64,000 nt of DNA from Streptomyces sp. NBC_01262 (GCF_036226365.1 NZ_CP108462.1:5967501-6031500), one strand, 5' to 3'. Counted from the first letter of the stretch, positions 7,057 through 15,957 are shown. Program-made: numbers and translations. Notes: a model not told the origin generated them from the sequence alone.

Positions 7057-8109
7057 TCAGCCGGCGGCCCGGTCCGCCAGCGGGCGGCGGCGCTGGGCGG
7101 TGTCCGCGAGCGCGGGCGGGCGCCAGGCGCCGTCCGGCTGGTAGAGGTTGGTGCCGGGCGGCACGATCTCGTCGATCCGGTCCAGGGCCGCGTCGTCGAG
7201 GGTGAGGGGAGCGGCTTTCAGCAGCCCTTCGAGCTGCTCCATGGTCCGGGGGCCGGTGATCACCGAGGTGACCGCGGGATGCGCCGCGGGGAAGGCGACG
7301 GCCAGTTCGGGGAGCGAGCAGCCGAGGTCGGCGGCGAGCTCGGTGAGCTTTTCGACGGTGTCGAGCTTGGCGGCGTTCACGGGGAGCGCGGGATCGAACC
7401 GGTCGGGGAAGAGGGTGGGGCGGCCGGTGGAGAGGTCGACGGGCCGGCCCTTGCGGTACCTGCCGGTGAGGAAGCCCGAGGCGAGGGGGCTCCAGGTGAG
7501 CACGCCCATGTTGTAGCGGCGGGCAACCGGGAGGACGGAGGTCTCGATGCCGCGCGCCAGGAGCGAGTAGGGGGACTGCTCGGTCCGGAAGCGCTGCAGG
7601 CCCCGGCGCTCGGCCACGTGGTGGGCCTCGACGATCTCCTCAGGGGGGAAGGTCGAGCAGCCGAAGGCGCGGATCTTGCCCTCGCGGACCAGGTCGCCCA
7701 GTACGGAGAGGGTCTCCTCGACGTCGGTGGTGTGGTCGGGGCGGTGCACCTGGTAGAGGTCGATCCAGTCGGTGCCGAGGCGCTTGAGGCTCTCCTCGAC
7801 CGCGGTGAGGATCCAGCGCCGGGAGTTGCCGCTGCGGTTACGGCCCTCGCCCATCTGGAAGTGGACCTTGGTGGCGAGCACGACCTCGTCGCGGCGGCGG
7901 CCGTGCAGCGCCTTGCCCACGATCTCCTCGGACTCCCCGGCTGAGTACATGTCCGCCGTGTCGACGAAGTTGATCCCCTGGTCGAGGGCAGCATGGATGA
8001 TGCGTACGCAGTCGGCGTGGTCCGGGTTTCCGATCGCGCCGAACATCATGGCTCCGAGGCAGTGCACACTCACTTCGATACCGGTGCCACCGAGGGTGCG
8101 GTAACGCAT
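7057..8109 (-). CDS. Aldo/keto reductase
   Basis: 350 residues from the ATG at 8109 (MRYRTLGGTGIEVSVHCLGA). The catalytic tetrad of the NADPH-dependent TIM-barrel family is visible: Asp and Tyr in FVDTADMYSAGESEEIVGKA, Lys in VVLATKVHF, and His in DLYQVHRPDH. The cofactor-phosphate end is SVITGPRTMEQLEG. The natural carbonyl substrate is unknown. Upstream lies a TTGAAG-containing inverted element of the kind MerR regulators use. A second, unrelated aldo/keto reductase occurs at 36667-37509. Confidence 0.88.
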   Translation of the reverse strand: MRYRTLGGTGIEVSVHCLGAMMFGAIGNPDHADCVRIIHAALDQGINFVDTADMYSAGESEEIVGKALHGRRRDEVVLATKVHFQMGEGRNRSGNSRRWILTAVEESLKRLGTDWIDLYQVHRPDHTTDVEETLSVLGDLVREGKIRAFGCSTFPPEEIVEAHHVAERRGLQRFRTEQSPYSLLARGIETSVLPVARRYNMGVLTWSPLASGFLTGRYRKGRPVDLSTGRPTLFPDRFDPALPVNAAKLDTVEKLTELAADLGCSLPELAVAFPAAHPAVTSVITGPRTMEQLEGLLKAAPLTLDDAALDRIDEIVPPGTNLYQPDGAWRPPALADTAQRRRPLADRAAG

Positions 8110-8160
8110 GGCGGGCTCCCCTGCTGGTTGTCGTGCGGCGGCTGGACAACTACCCACCGC

Positions 8161-8186
8161 ACTCTAGGAGTTGGAGTCCGCTTCAA
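8161..8186 (-). promoter_or_regulatory. Possible MerR-type promoter element before the aldo/keto reductase
   Basis: On the minus strand this reads TTGAAGCGGACTCCAA then CTCCTAGAGT. The first part is an imperfect inverted repeat overlapping a TTGAAG -35-like hexamer, with TAGAGT as a possible -10. MerR-family activators bind such symmetric elements between promoter hexamers. The spacing is not canonical and no merR gene is adjacent, so this is tentative. Confidence 0.3.
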
Positions 8187-8226
8187 GGCAAGTGGTTAAG
8201 ACGGCAGGACAGGGAGATCGGTCGAC

Positions 8227-8910
8227 ATGAACGGCGCTGTGCGCGAGCCCGTGGTCCCCGCGTGGCAGCGGCCCACCGAGGGGGAGCACCGCTGGCAGGC
8301 GGCACTCGCGATCGCCCTCATCACCGGCGTACAGCTCGCGGAGCCAGAACGGCTCGCCCTGCGGCCCCACTGGCTGCTGCCCGTGCTGGAGCTGGCCATG
8401 CTCGCCTTCCTGATGCTGATCAACCCCACGAGGATCAACCGGGAATCCGCACCGCTGCGGGCGGTCTCCCTCGGTCTGGCCGGGGTCGTGAGCCTGGCCA
8501 ACGCGTGGTCCCTGGTGCTGCTCATCCACGGCCTGGTCACCGGCACGGAAGGCCGGACGGCCGGTCCGCTGCTCTTCGCCGGGGCGGCGATCTGGGGCGC
8601 CAATGTCGTCGTCTTCGCCCTCTGGTACTGGGAGTTCGACCGCGGCGGCCCCGTCGCCCGGGCCCACGCCCACCAGCCCAACCCCGACTTCCTCTACCCC
8701 CAGATGCAGAGCCCCGACCTGGTCAGCGGCGACTGGGAGCCCGCCTTCTTCGACTACCTCTACGTCTCCTACACCAACGCCACCGCCTTCAGCCCGACCG
8801 ACACCATGCCGCTGTCGCGCTGGGCCAAGCTCCTGATGCTCACGCAGTCCGCGATCTCGCTCGTCACGGTCGGTCTCGTCGTCGCCCGCGCGGTCAACAT
8901 CCTGCGCTGA
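8227..8910 (+). CDS. DUF1345-family membrane protein
   Basis: 227 residues, starting at ATG 8227 with GGGAGA upstream. At least five hydrophobic stretches are visible (AALAIALITGVQL; LLPVLELAMLAFLMLI; GLAGVVSLANAWSLVLLIHG; LLFAGAAIWGANVVVFALWYW; the C-terminal LLMLTQSAISLVTVGLVVA). The segment FFDYLYVSYTNATAFSPTDT is the DUF1345 hallmark, positioned like the pore loop of small ion channels. The molecular role is not established. It is divergent from the aldo/keto reductase, and a short inverted repeat follows the stop. Confidence 0.75.
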   Translation: MNGAVREPVVPAWQRPTEGEHRWQAALAIALITGVQLAEPERLALRPHWLLPVLELAMLAFLMLINPTRINRESAPLRAVSLGLAGVVSLANAWSLVLLIHGLVTGTEGRTAGPLLFAGAAIWGANVVVFALWYWEFDRGGPVARAHAHQPNPDFLYPQMQSPDLVSGDWEPAFFDYLYVSYTNATAFSPTDTMPLSRWAKLLMLTQSAISLVTVGLVVARAVNILR

Positions 8911-8914
8911 ACGG

Positions 8915-8945
8915 GCCGCCTACGCCGTTGTCAGTGGGAGGCGGC
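8915..8945 (+). terminator. Weak hairpin after the DUF1345 gene
   Basis: GCCGCCT (8915-8921) pairs with AGGCGGC (8939-8945) across a 17-nt loop. There is no U-run, as is common for Streptomyces terminators. Confidence 0.4.
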
Positions 8946-9003
8946 ATGATATTCATCAAGCCGGGGTGGTGGGTGGGCTGTGTGGGGCTGGAGGGGGGAT
9001 GTC

Positions 9004-9978
9004 ATGGCATTGGGTGGCTTGCTGAAGCGGCTGGCGCCGAAGCCGGCGGTGCGGCTGGATCCGACGTTCGGGGATCCGGTGATCGGGGAGGTGCGGGCGG
9101 CGGCCGGGGCCGGGGGATGGCCGGTCGTCCGGGAGCGGCTGGAGGGGGTGCCGGACGGGGAGGGGCGGACGCGGCTGCTGGCCGCGTTCGACGACGTGGC
9201 CGGGGTCGAGGTGTGGATCCAGGACGTCGTGAAGGCGGAGCCGGAGTCGGCACTGGCGTTGCTGGTGGCGGGGGCGCGGCAGGTGACGTGGGCCTGGGAG
9301 GCGCGGACCTCGGCGCGGGCCCAGAATGTGTCGCGGGAGCAGTTCAAGGTCTTCCACGAACGGCTGAGGGTCGCTGAGGACTGGCTGTACGAGGTGGCGG
9401 AGCGGGAGCCGGAATGGGTGGCGCCCTGGTACTACCTCCAGATCAGCGGGCGTGGGCTGCAGGTGGGCCAGGAAACCGCGCGGCTGCGCTTCGAGGCGTC
9501 CGTACGCCGGGATCCGTGGCATCTGGGGGCGCACAAGCAGCAGTTGCAGCAGGTCTGCGCCAAGTGGAGCGGCTCGCACGAGGAGATGCACGCGTTCGCG
9601 CGGGAGAGCATGCTGGCCGCGCCGGAGGGCAGTTCGCTGGGTGAGCTGGTGGCGCTGGCGCACCTGGAGCACTGGCTGGACCTGGAGTCGGGGGAGGACG
9701 CCCAGTATGTGATCCAGGACCATGTGGCGGAGCAGCTGCACGAGGCGGCGGACCGCTCGGTGCGGCATCCGGACTACGCCCGCGACGGCAGACCGCCGGG
9801 CTGGATCCACACGTACAACGCCTTCGCGATGGCGTTCTCCCTCGCGCAGGAGAAGCAGGGGGCGGCGGAGATGTTCGCCGAGATCGGCGGGGCCGTCACC
9901 AGGTTCCCGTGGAGCTATCTGAACGGCGGGGATCCGACCGTGCCGTTCCGCCATTTCCGGTCCAAGTACGCGCGCTGA
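9004..9978 (+). CDS. TPR-like protein of unknown function upstream of the Hsp90 gene
   Basis: 324 residues from ATG 9004, which has a GGAGGGGG purine run upstream. No catalytic motif is visible. The body is alpha-helical with repeated Trp/Tyr-Ala patterns (EDWLYEVAEREPEWVAPWYY; VRRDPWHLGAHKQQLQQV; EMHAFARESMLAAPEGSSLG; NAFAMAFSLAQEKQGAAEMF), spaced like degenerate tetratricopeptide repeats. The ending FPWSYLNGGDPTVPFRHFRS looks conserved. It ends 28 bp before the Hsp90 paralogue, same strand. With the TPR protein after Hsp90 it could form a chaperone-scaffold operon, but that is inference from order alone. Confidence 0.6.
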   Translation: MALGGLLKRLAPKPAVRLDPTFGDPVIGEVRAAAGAGGWPVVRERLEGVPDGEGRTRLLAAFDDVAGVEVWIQDVVKAEPESALALLVAGARQVTWAWEARTSARAQNVSREQFKVFHERLRVAEDWLYEVAEREPEWVAPWYYLQISGRGLQVGQETARLRFEASVRRDPWHLGAHKQQLQQVCAKWSGSHEEMHAFARESMLAAPEGSSLGELVALAHLEHWLDLESGEDAQYVIQDHVAEQLHEAADRSVRHPDYARDGRPPGWIHTYNAFAMAFSLAQEKQGAAEMFAEIGGAVTRFPWSYLNGGDPTVPFRHFRSKYAR

Positions 9979-10006
9979 CCGCCGACCTGATCCCGAAGGC
10001 ATTTTT

Positions 10007-11854
10007 GTGACCCAGCAAGCCCAGCAAAACCAGCCCGGCACGGCTCACACGTTCCAGGTCGACCTGCGCGGCCTGGTCGACCTGCTCTCCCACCATCTCT
10101 ACTCCAGCCCGCGCGTCTACCTGCGCGAGCTGCTGCAGAACGCCGTGGACGCGATCACCGCGAGGCAGGCCGTACAGCCCGGTGCCCCGGCCCGGATCAC
10201 CGTGCGCACCGGCGGCGCGCTCACCATCACCGACACCGGTATCGGCCTCAGCGAGGCCGACGTGCACAGCTTCCTCGCCACCATCGGCCGCAGCTCCAAG
10301 CGGGCCGCCGAGGGCGAACTGGAGGCGGCGCGCGGCGACTTCATCGGCCAGTTCGGCATCGGGCTGCTCGCCTGTTTCGTCGTGGCCGACGAGATCACCG
10401 TGCTGAGCCGGCACGCGGCCACCCCCGGCGCGCCCGCCGTGGAATGGCGGGGCCGCTCCGACGGCAGCTACACCATCCGTACGCTGCCGGCCGACGCCAA
10501 GCCCGAGCCGGGCACCACCGTGACGCTGACCCCCCGCCCGGACGCGGCCCAGTGGACCGCCCCCGACCAGGTCACCGAGCTGGCCCGGCACTACGGCGGC
10601 CTGCTGCGGCACGAGGTCACCGTGGTCGGCCCCAGGGGCGAGGAGACCCGGGTCAACGACACCCCGCCGTGGGAGCGCAAGCACGGCTCGCCGCTGGCCC
10701 GCCGGGAGGCGCTGGCCGAGCACTGCCGTGCGACGTTCGGCTTCACGCCGCTGGACACCATCGACCTCGACCTGCCGGTGGCGGGGCTGCGCGGAGTGGC
10801 GTACGTGCTGCCCACCGCCGTCAGCCCGTCGGAGCGGGCCGGGCACCGCGTGCACCTCAAGGGCATGCTGCTGTCCGACAGGGCGACGGAGCTGCTGCCC
10901 GAATGGGCCTTCTTCGTACGGTGCGTCGTGGACTCCACGAGCCTGCGCCCGACCGCCTCGCGCGAGGCGCTGTACGAGGACGAGACGCTGGCCGGCATCC
11001 GCGACGCCCTCGGCGCGCGCATCCGCGACTGGCTCACCGGCCTGGCCGCCAGCGACCCGGACCTGCTGCACCGGTTCATCGACAGCCACCACCTCGCGGT
11101 CAAGGCGCTGGCCCGCTACGACGACGAGCTGCTGCGGATGCTGCTGCCGTGGCTGCCGTTCGAGACCACCGACGGCAACGTCACGCTGGAGGAGTTCGCC
11201 CGCACCCACCGCACGGTCCTGGTCACCCGCAGCGTCGAGGAGTTCCGGCAGGTCGCGCCGATCGCGGCGGCCGCCGGTCTCGGCGTCGTCAACGGCGGCT
11301 ACACCTACGACCGTGACCTGGTGCACCGGCTGCCCGAGATCCGTCCCGGCACGAGCGTCAGCGACCTGGACCCGGCCACGGTCACCGCGCACCTGGACTC
11401 CGTCGACCCGTCCGCCGAGCTGGCCGCCGCAGGCTTCCTCGCGGTCGCGCGCGAGGTCATCGGCGGGTACGACTGCGATGTCGTCCTGCGCACCTTCCAG
11501 CCCGTCACCGCCCCCGCGCTGCTGCTGGACAACCGCGAGGCCCGCCACGAGCGGACCCGCGCCGACCTGGCCGGCAGCAGCGACGGGCTGTGGGCGGACA
11601 TCCTCGGCTCCCTGCGGGCCGAGACGCCCCGCGCGCAGCTGGTCCTGAACCACCTCAACCCGCTGGTGCGCCGCGCCACCACGATCACCGAGCGCGGGCT
11701 GGCCGTCACCACCGCCGAGGCGCTGTACGGGCAGGCGCTGCTGATGTCCCGCCGCCCGCTGCGGGCGGCGGAGAGCGCGCTGCTCAACCGGGCCTTCATC
11801 GGGCTGCTCACCCACGCCATGCACGAGTCGCACGAGTCCGCCGAGGAGGCGTGA
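10007..11854 (+). CDS. Hsp90/HtpG-family chaperone paralogue
   Basis: 615 residues from GTG 10007. The GHKL ATP site is complete: ELLQNAVDAI (residues 41-50, catalytic Glu and Mg-binding Asn), ITDTGIGLSE (74-83), the lid-anchoring GQFGIGLLACFVVADEI (114-130) and GTTVTLT. The middle domain has HLKGMLLSDRATELLPEWAF and the conserved STSLRPTASREALYED. The C-terminal region is short and divergent and ends ESHESAEEA. It is probably an ATP-dependent chaperone with a dedicated client. Its stop overlaps the ATG of a 971-residue TPR protein, so the two are co-translated; a TPR-like gene also precedes it. I recall this pairing as common in Streptomyces but without a described function. Confidence 0.9.
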   Translation: MTQQAQQNQPGTAHTFQVDLRGLVDLLSHHLYSSPRVYLRELLQNAVDAITARQAVQPGAPARITVRTGGALTITDTGIGLSEADVHSFLATIGRSSKRAAEGELEAARGDFIGQFGIGLLACFVVADEITVLSRHAATPGAPAVEWRGRSDGSYTIRTLPADAKPEPGTTVTLTPRPDAAQWTAPDQVTELARHYGGLLRHEVTVVGPRGEETRVNDTPPWERKHGSPLARREALAEHCRATFGFTPLDTIDLDLPVAGLRGVAYVLPTAVSPSERAGHRVHLKGMLLSDRATELLPEWAFFVRCVVDSTSLRPTASREALYEDETLAGIRDALGARIRDWLTGLAASDPDLLHRFIDSHHLAVKALARYDDELLRMLLPWLPFETTDGNVTLEEFARTHRTVLVTRSVEEFRQVAPIAAAAGLGVVNGGYTYDRDLVHRLPEIRPGTSVSDLDPATVTAHLDSVDPSAELAAAGFLAVAREVIGGYDCDVVLRTFQPVTAPALLLDNREARHERTRADLAGSSDGLWADILGSLRAETPRAQLVLNHLNPLVRRATTITERGLAVTTAEALYGQALLMSRRPLRAAESALLNRAFIGLLTHAMHESHESAEEA

Positions 11855-14769
11855 TGCTCCAGACCCCGGACGAGGTGTTCGAGGCCCTGCGCGAGAACCA
11901 CCAGCGCCCCTACGGACTGCAGCGCACCGTGACCGCCGAGGAACTGGCCGAGGCGGCGGAGCAGTTCGAGGAGCCGGACGCTCTCGTGACGGCTCTGCTG
12001 GAGCTGATGGAGGCATACGAGTACACCGGCGAGCACCGCAAGTCACCGGTTGTCTTCGCCCGGCTGCTGAAGGTGTGGGACGACAAGCCCGGCGCCTTCA
12101 GCGAATGGGAGGCGGGGCAGGTCTTCTGGCGCTTCAAGTGGGTGGCCACCTCCCTGCTCCAGGTGCCCGAGGTCCCGCTGGCCGCGATCCAGGGGTGGGC
12201 CGGCCAGATGCGCGAGCGGTACCGCGAGGCCGGACACGGCATGCAGCCGGTGGCGGCCATGCGCCACCGCATCGCCGCGCACACCGGGTCCGGTCAGCTG
12301 CCCGCGTACGACCTGTGGGTCACCCGGCCCCGGGAGCGCATGAGCGACTGCGAGGCCTGCGAGACTCGGCACCGGGCCCTGCACCACCTGCGCGCGGGCG
12401 ACGACCAGCGTGCCCTCGACGTCTGGGCACCGGTTCTCGGCGGCGGCCAGAGCTGTTCGGAGGAGCCGTACGTCAGCCAGGCACAGGCGCTGCTGCCGCT
12501 GCTGGGCCTCGGCCGCACCGACGAGGCCCGCTCGCACCACCTGGTGGGCTACCGCTTCGCCCGGGGCAAGACCGGCATGGCCGAAGAGGTCGGCCTGCAC
12601 ATCGAGTTCTGCGCCCTGTCCCGCAACGAGGGCCGGGGGCTGGAGCTCCTCGCGGAGAACCGGGCGCTCTTCGGCGTCGCCGGCGCCCCGCTCGCGCTGC
12701 TGGAGTTCCTCACCGGGGTCCAGGTGCTGCTGGGCCGCCTGGTCGAGGACGGCTACGCCACGGCCGCCGTCGCCGGACCGCTGGGGCGAAGCTGGACCGC
12801 CGAGACCCTGCTGGCCAAGGTCAGCGGCGAGGCGGACGCCCTGGCGGCGGCCTTCGACGCGCGCAACGGCACCACCGCCGTCAGCGACCGCCGCCGCGCG
12901 AGGCTGTCGCGGTCCCCGCTGCTGGCCGAACCGCTGCAGCTCGGCCTGCGCACGCCGACAGCGGTCGTCCCCGTCCCCGTACAGCAGGACACCCCGGGCG
13001 TCCCCGGCGCCCAGGACATACCCGAGGACTTCGCGGCCCTGGTGGCCCGGGCCCGGCAGATGGACGCCGACGGCCACCCCGGCGACGCCGTGCTGTGGGC
13101 GCGGATCGACGAGCGCGTCGCCGCCGGAGACCACGTGCACGATCCCGAACTCGGCCCGGAGGACGAGCTGCTGGCCGAGCTCGCCAGGGAGCGCGCCTTC
13201 GCCGCGTACGAGGACGAGCGCTGGGCGGACGGCAGGGCCGCCATGGCCGAAGCGGCCGGGCTGTTCGAACGGGCCGGCCGGCCCTGGGGCGTGCTCGTGG
13301 CCCGGGCCCGGATCGCCTCGCTCCCCTCCGCCGGGGGCGCGCTGGACCCCGGTGCCTGGGCGGAGCTGGACGCGCTTCTGGCCGAGGCCGAGGAACTGCT
13401 GGACGAGACCGACGCCGACAGCCGCCGCCACTACCTCACGGTGCTCCAGTGCCGTACGTTCGCCGCGCGCGCCGAGGTCATCACGGAGCTGGAGGAAAGT
13501 CCGGAGATCTCGGCGCCGGTGCGCGAGCGGTTCGAGTCCCTCACGGCGGCCTCCCTGGCCGAGGCCGCCCGGCTGGACTCCCCCCAGCAGGCCGCCACCA
13601 CCCGTACGTACGCTGCCGATCTCGCCGCCCGCAGCGGACGGCTCGACGAGGCGGCGGCGGAACTGCGCACCGTCCTCGGCATCTTCGAGACGCAGGACAC
13701 GCCCTGGCGGGCCCAGCGCGCTGAGGCACTGCTCGGCCAGGTCCTGCTCCAGCAGGGCAACCACGAGGAGGCGATGGAGCTGCTGCGCCGGGCGATGGCC
13801 CACGCGGCCCGGTTCGGCGACCCCCACTTCCCCGTCGCGCGCACCCACGCCCTGCTGGCCCATGCCTCCTCCCACACCGGCGACCTGGCCGGCGCCGTCC
13901 GGCACCTGTCCGAGGCCGCCGCCCGCTTCGACCGCGACGGCAACGACAACGGCGCCGCCGAGACCCGCCTCGAACTCGCGGAGGTCCTCGCCCGCTCCGG
14001 GCAGCAGGCCGACTCCGTCGCCGTCCTGGAATCCCTGGTCTCGGAGGAGGCCTCGGCCGCCCTGGACGACCGCATCCTCGCCCAGGCCCGGCTCAGCCTC
14101 GCCCGGGGCCTGCGCGAGCTGGAAGAACACCGCGCCTCCGCCGAGCAGTTCCTGCTCCTCGCCGACGCCGTCGCCGACTGGGACGAGCAGGTCGTCCACA
14201 CCCTCGCCGCCGCCGAAGCCGCGGTCGCCCTCGCCCGCAGCGACCGCTGGGACGCCGCCCGCGCCGCCTACGCCCGCGCGGCCGCCTCCCACGCCAAGGG
14301 CCCCAACCCCGGCCCCGTCGGCGAGATGATGCGTCAGTTCGCCGCCCTCACCATGGCCGCCCAAGGCTCCGAAGGCCTCGACACCGCCCTCACCCACCTC
14401 TCCGACGCCGACGTCCTCCTCGCCGCCGTCCCCTCCGACCTCGACGGCTTCGCCCACTGGTACGAGGCCGGCTCCACCCACTACCAGCGCGCCCGCGCCC
14501 TCGCCTCCGCCGAGCGCTTCCCCGAAGCCCTCGCCGAGATGGAACGCGCCATCTCCACCCACGCCACCGGCGGCCCCGACGGCGAGTCCCCCCGCGCCGA
14601 AGCCGTCCGCGTAGCCGCCCTCATCGAGGCCAACGGCCTCGACACTCCGGACGCGGCCATCGCCCGACTCACCCCCGCCATCACCCGCTGCGAGGCGGCC
14701 GGCCTCACCCATGCGGCGAAGATCCTCGCGAACCTGCGCGGCGACCTGCTCTCCCGCGGCGAGGAGTGA
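11854..14769 (+). CDS. Large tetratricopeptide-repeat protein coupled to Hsp90
   Basis: 971 residues. The ATG at 11854 overlaps the Hsp90 stop (TGATG), with GAGGAGG just upstream; a GTG one codon earlier is also in frame. The N-terminal 450 residues are helical with a Cys/His cluster (MSDCEACETRHRALHHLRAG). The second half is a clear series of TPR-type helix pairs, e.g. ALLGQVLLQQGNHEEAMELL, ALLAHASSHTGDLAGAVRHL, ETRLELAEVLARSGQQADSV and LSLARGLRELEEHRASAEQF. No enzyme motif is seen. Tight coupling suggests it is a partner or client adaptor of the Hsp90 protein. In eukaryotes TPR proteins are the main Hsp90 co-chaperones; the parallel is suggestive only. Confidence 0.8.
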   Translation: MLQTPDEVFEALRENHQRPYGLQRTVTAEELAEAAEQFEEPDALVTALLELMEAYEYTGEHRKSPVVFARLLKVWDDKPGAFSEWEAGQVFWRFKWVATSLLQVPEVPLAAIQGWAGQMRERYREAGHGMQPVAAMRHRIAAHTGSGQLPAYDLWVTRPRERMSDCEACETRHRALHHLRAGDDQRALDVWAPVLGGGQSCSEEPYVSQAQALLPLLGLGRTDEARSHHLVGYRFARGKTGMAEEVGLHIEFCALSRNEGRGLELLAENRALFGVAGAPLALLEFLTGVQVLLGRLVEDGYATAAVAGPLGRSWTAETLLAKVSGEADALAAAFDARNGTTAVSDRRRARLSRSPLLAEPLQLGLRTPTAVVPVPVQQDTPGVPGAQDIPEDFAALVARARQMDADGHPGDAVLWARIDERVAAGDHVHDPELGPEDELLAELARERAFAAYEDERWADGRAAMAEAAGLFERAGRPWGVLVARARIASLPSAGGALDPGAWAELDALLAEAEELLDETDADSRRHYLTVLQCRTFAARAEVITELEESPEISAPVRERFESLTAASLAEAARLDSPQQAATTRTYAADLAARSGRLDEAAAELRTVLGIFETQDTPWRAQRAEALLGQVLLQQGNHEEAMELLRRAMAHAARFGDPHFPVARTHALLAHASSHTGDLAGAVRHLSEAAARFDRDGNDNGAAETRLELAEVLARSGQQADSVAVLESLVSEEASAALDDRILAQARLSLARGLRELEEHRASAEQFLLLADAVADWDEQVVHTLAAAEAAVALARSDRWDAARAAYARAAASHAKGPNPGPVGEMMRQFAALTMAAQGSEGLDTALTHLSDADVLLAAVPSDLDGFAHWYEAGSTHYQRARALASAERFPEALAEMERAISTHATGGPDGESPRAEAVRVAALIEANGLDTPDAAIARLTPAITRCEAAGLTHAAKILANLRGDLLSRGEE

Positions 14770-14796
14770 CCGTGGAGACGGCTGCACGCTTCCGGG

Positions 14797-14872
14797 GTTG
14801 CGCAGCCCGCCGGCTGCGCTTTGTCCTCAATCGCCGGACGGGCTGAATTCAGCCCGTCCGGCGATTGAGGAC
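14797..14872. repeat. Dispersed palindromic element, full copy 1 (50-bp perfect palindrome plus small hairpin)
   Basis: Two structures lie side by side. The first is GCGCAGCC-CGCC-GGCTGCGC (14800-14819). The second is a 50-bp perfect palindrome from 14823 to 14872, with 25-bp arms meeting at GAATTC and arm core CGCCGGACGGGCTGAA. The same 50 bp recur at 47461-47510, and single arms occur near 21.6, 28.5, 53.2 and 61.1-61.3 kb. It follows the stop of the TPR gene and overlaps the broken end of the HIT gene. It could act as a bidirectional terminator, a REP-like mobile sequence, or both. Confidence 0.9.
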
Positions 14873-15183
14873 GGAACCGGCCACCAGGACGGGCCTCGGC
14901 TGGCCCTTCCGGGGCCACCGGACCCTGGGCCAGCGTCCGCGGCCTCGTCGAGGTCGCGGACGACGTGTTCGAGGTGGGCCTTGGGGGCGACGAGGACTTT
15001 GCCGGGGAGGGTGGGCCAGCGGTCGAGGAAGGCGATGTGGTGCTCGTCCTCGTAGATGGTCTCGTGGGGGTAGTCCGGGTCGCCGGAGAGGAAGGCGCAG
15101 ATGAAGCAGGGGCCGCTTTGGGCGCGGGCCTCGTAGGCCTGGAGGTCCATGGGGTGGCGGGTCATCGGCGGGTCGTCGGTCAC
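14827..15183 (-). pseudogene. HIT-family protein, truncated before the His-triad
   Basis: The first about 80 residues from the GTG at 15183 are a good HIT-family N terminus: CFICAFLSGDPDYPHETIYE, then EDEHHIAFLDRWPTLPGKVL and VAPKAHLEHVVRDLDE. Intact relatives continue to about 150 residues with the HxHxH nucleotidyl-hydrolase motif. Here similarity stops after DLDE (about 14940) and the frame runs through unrelated DNA into the palindromic repeat, ending AGRAEFSPSGD. The catalytic His-triad is absent, so it cannot act as a nucleotide hydrolase. The truncated MFS gene at 47465-47827 has the same repeat-derived tail. Confidence 0.8.
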
Positions 15184-15195
15184 GCGGGCTCCTGG

Positions 15196-15957
15196 TCAGG
15201 GGGTGGGGATGCCGCCCGGGCGGGCGGGGCGGCCGAAGCGGACGGGGACGCCGGGGGAGTAGAGGACGCTGACGGGGGGTCCGAGGGGGTGGGGGAGGCC
15301 GGCGGCGGAGGTCAGGGTCTCGTCGCATTCGAGGAGCGCGGCTCGGTGGAGGGGCCAGCGGGGGTGGGTGTTGGGGAGGTACATCTGGCGCCCGAAGAAG
15401 GTGCTGTGCATGCCCCAGCGGGCGGTGAGGAAGTGTTCGAGGTCGGTGGGATCCGAGACGCGCTCGCCGATGCGTATGGTGATCCGGCTGTGCGCGGCAC
15501 TGCCTGCGGGCACGCCACGGCGCCGACTGGTGTACGTGATGGTGTCGCCGTCGTCATGGATGGCCATCCGCGACCAGACGTACGGCAGCCGGAAGGCGGT
15601 CCGGGCGACGGCCACCGGGATCAGGCGGGAGGCGTCGAGGGAGCGGAAGACCACGCCGCGGCGCCCGTGGGCGTCCACGGAGTAGAGGCGGACGTTGGTC
15701 TCGGGGAAGGTGCCGAGGTAGGGGATGCCGGGGAGGCGGAACCAGCCGACGCGGTGCATGCGGAAGGCGACGAGCCCGATGTAGGTGACGCCGTCGAGGG
15801 TGTCGGGGACGGTGCCGGGCGGCAGCAGGGGGGCGACGTCCGCCGAGTCGGCGGCCCAGTGCAGGAAGGCGAGGTCCAGCCAGGACTGGGTGAGCAGTGG
15901 GCTGGGTGTCGGGCGGGGAGGGTCGGCCGTGATGGCTTCCAGGGGAGTAAGGGACAC
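15196..15957 (-). CDS. DUF2071 (YqjF-type) protein
   Basis: 253 residues from GTG 15957; the frame stays open further upstream, but the conserved part starts after this codon. Landmarks are LTQSWLDLAFLHWAADSADV, the PPGTVPDTLDGVTYIGLVAF strand, and FPETNVRLYSVDAHGRRGVV, all characteristic of the DUF2071 acetoacetate-decarboxylase-like fold. The role is unknown. It is divergent from the LLM oxidoreductase at 16031, with 73 bp between starts. The truncated HIT gene lies 12 bp downstream on the same strand, so the two were probably once one operon. Confidence 0.8.
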   Translation of the reverse strand: MSLTPLEAITADPPRPTPSPLLTQSWLDLAFLHWAADSADVAPLLPPGTVPDTLDGVTYIGLVAFRMHRVGWFRLPGIPYLGTFPETNVRLYSVDAHGRRGVVFRSLDASRLIPVAVARTAFRLPYVWSRMAIHDDGDTITYTSRRRGVPAGSAAHSRITIRIGERVSDPTDLEHFLTARWGMHSTFFGRQMYLPNTHPRWPLHRAALLECDETLTSAAGLPHPLGPPVSVLYSPGVPVRFGRPARPGGIPTP

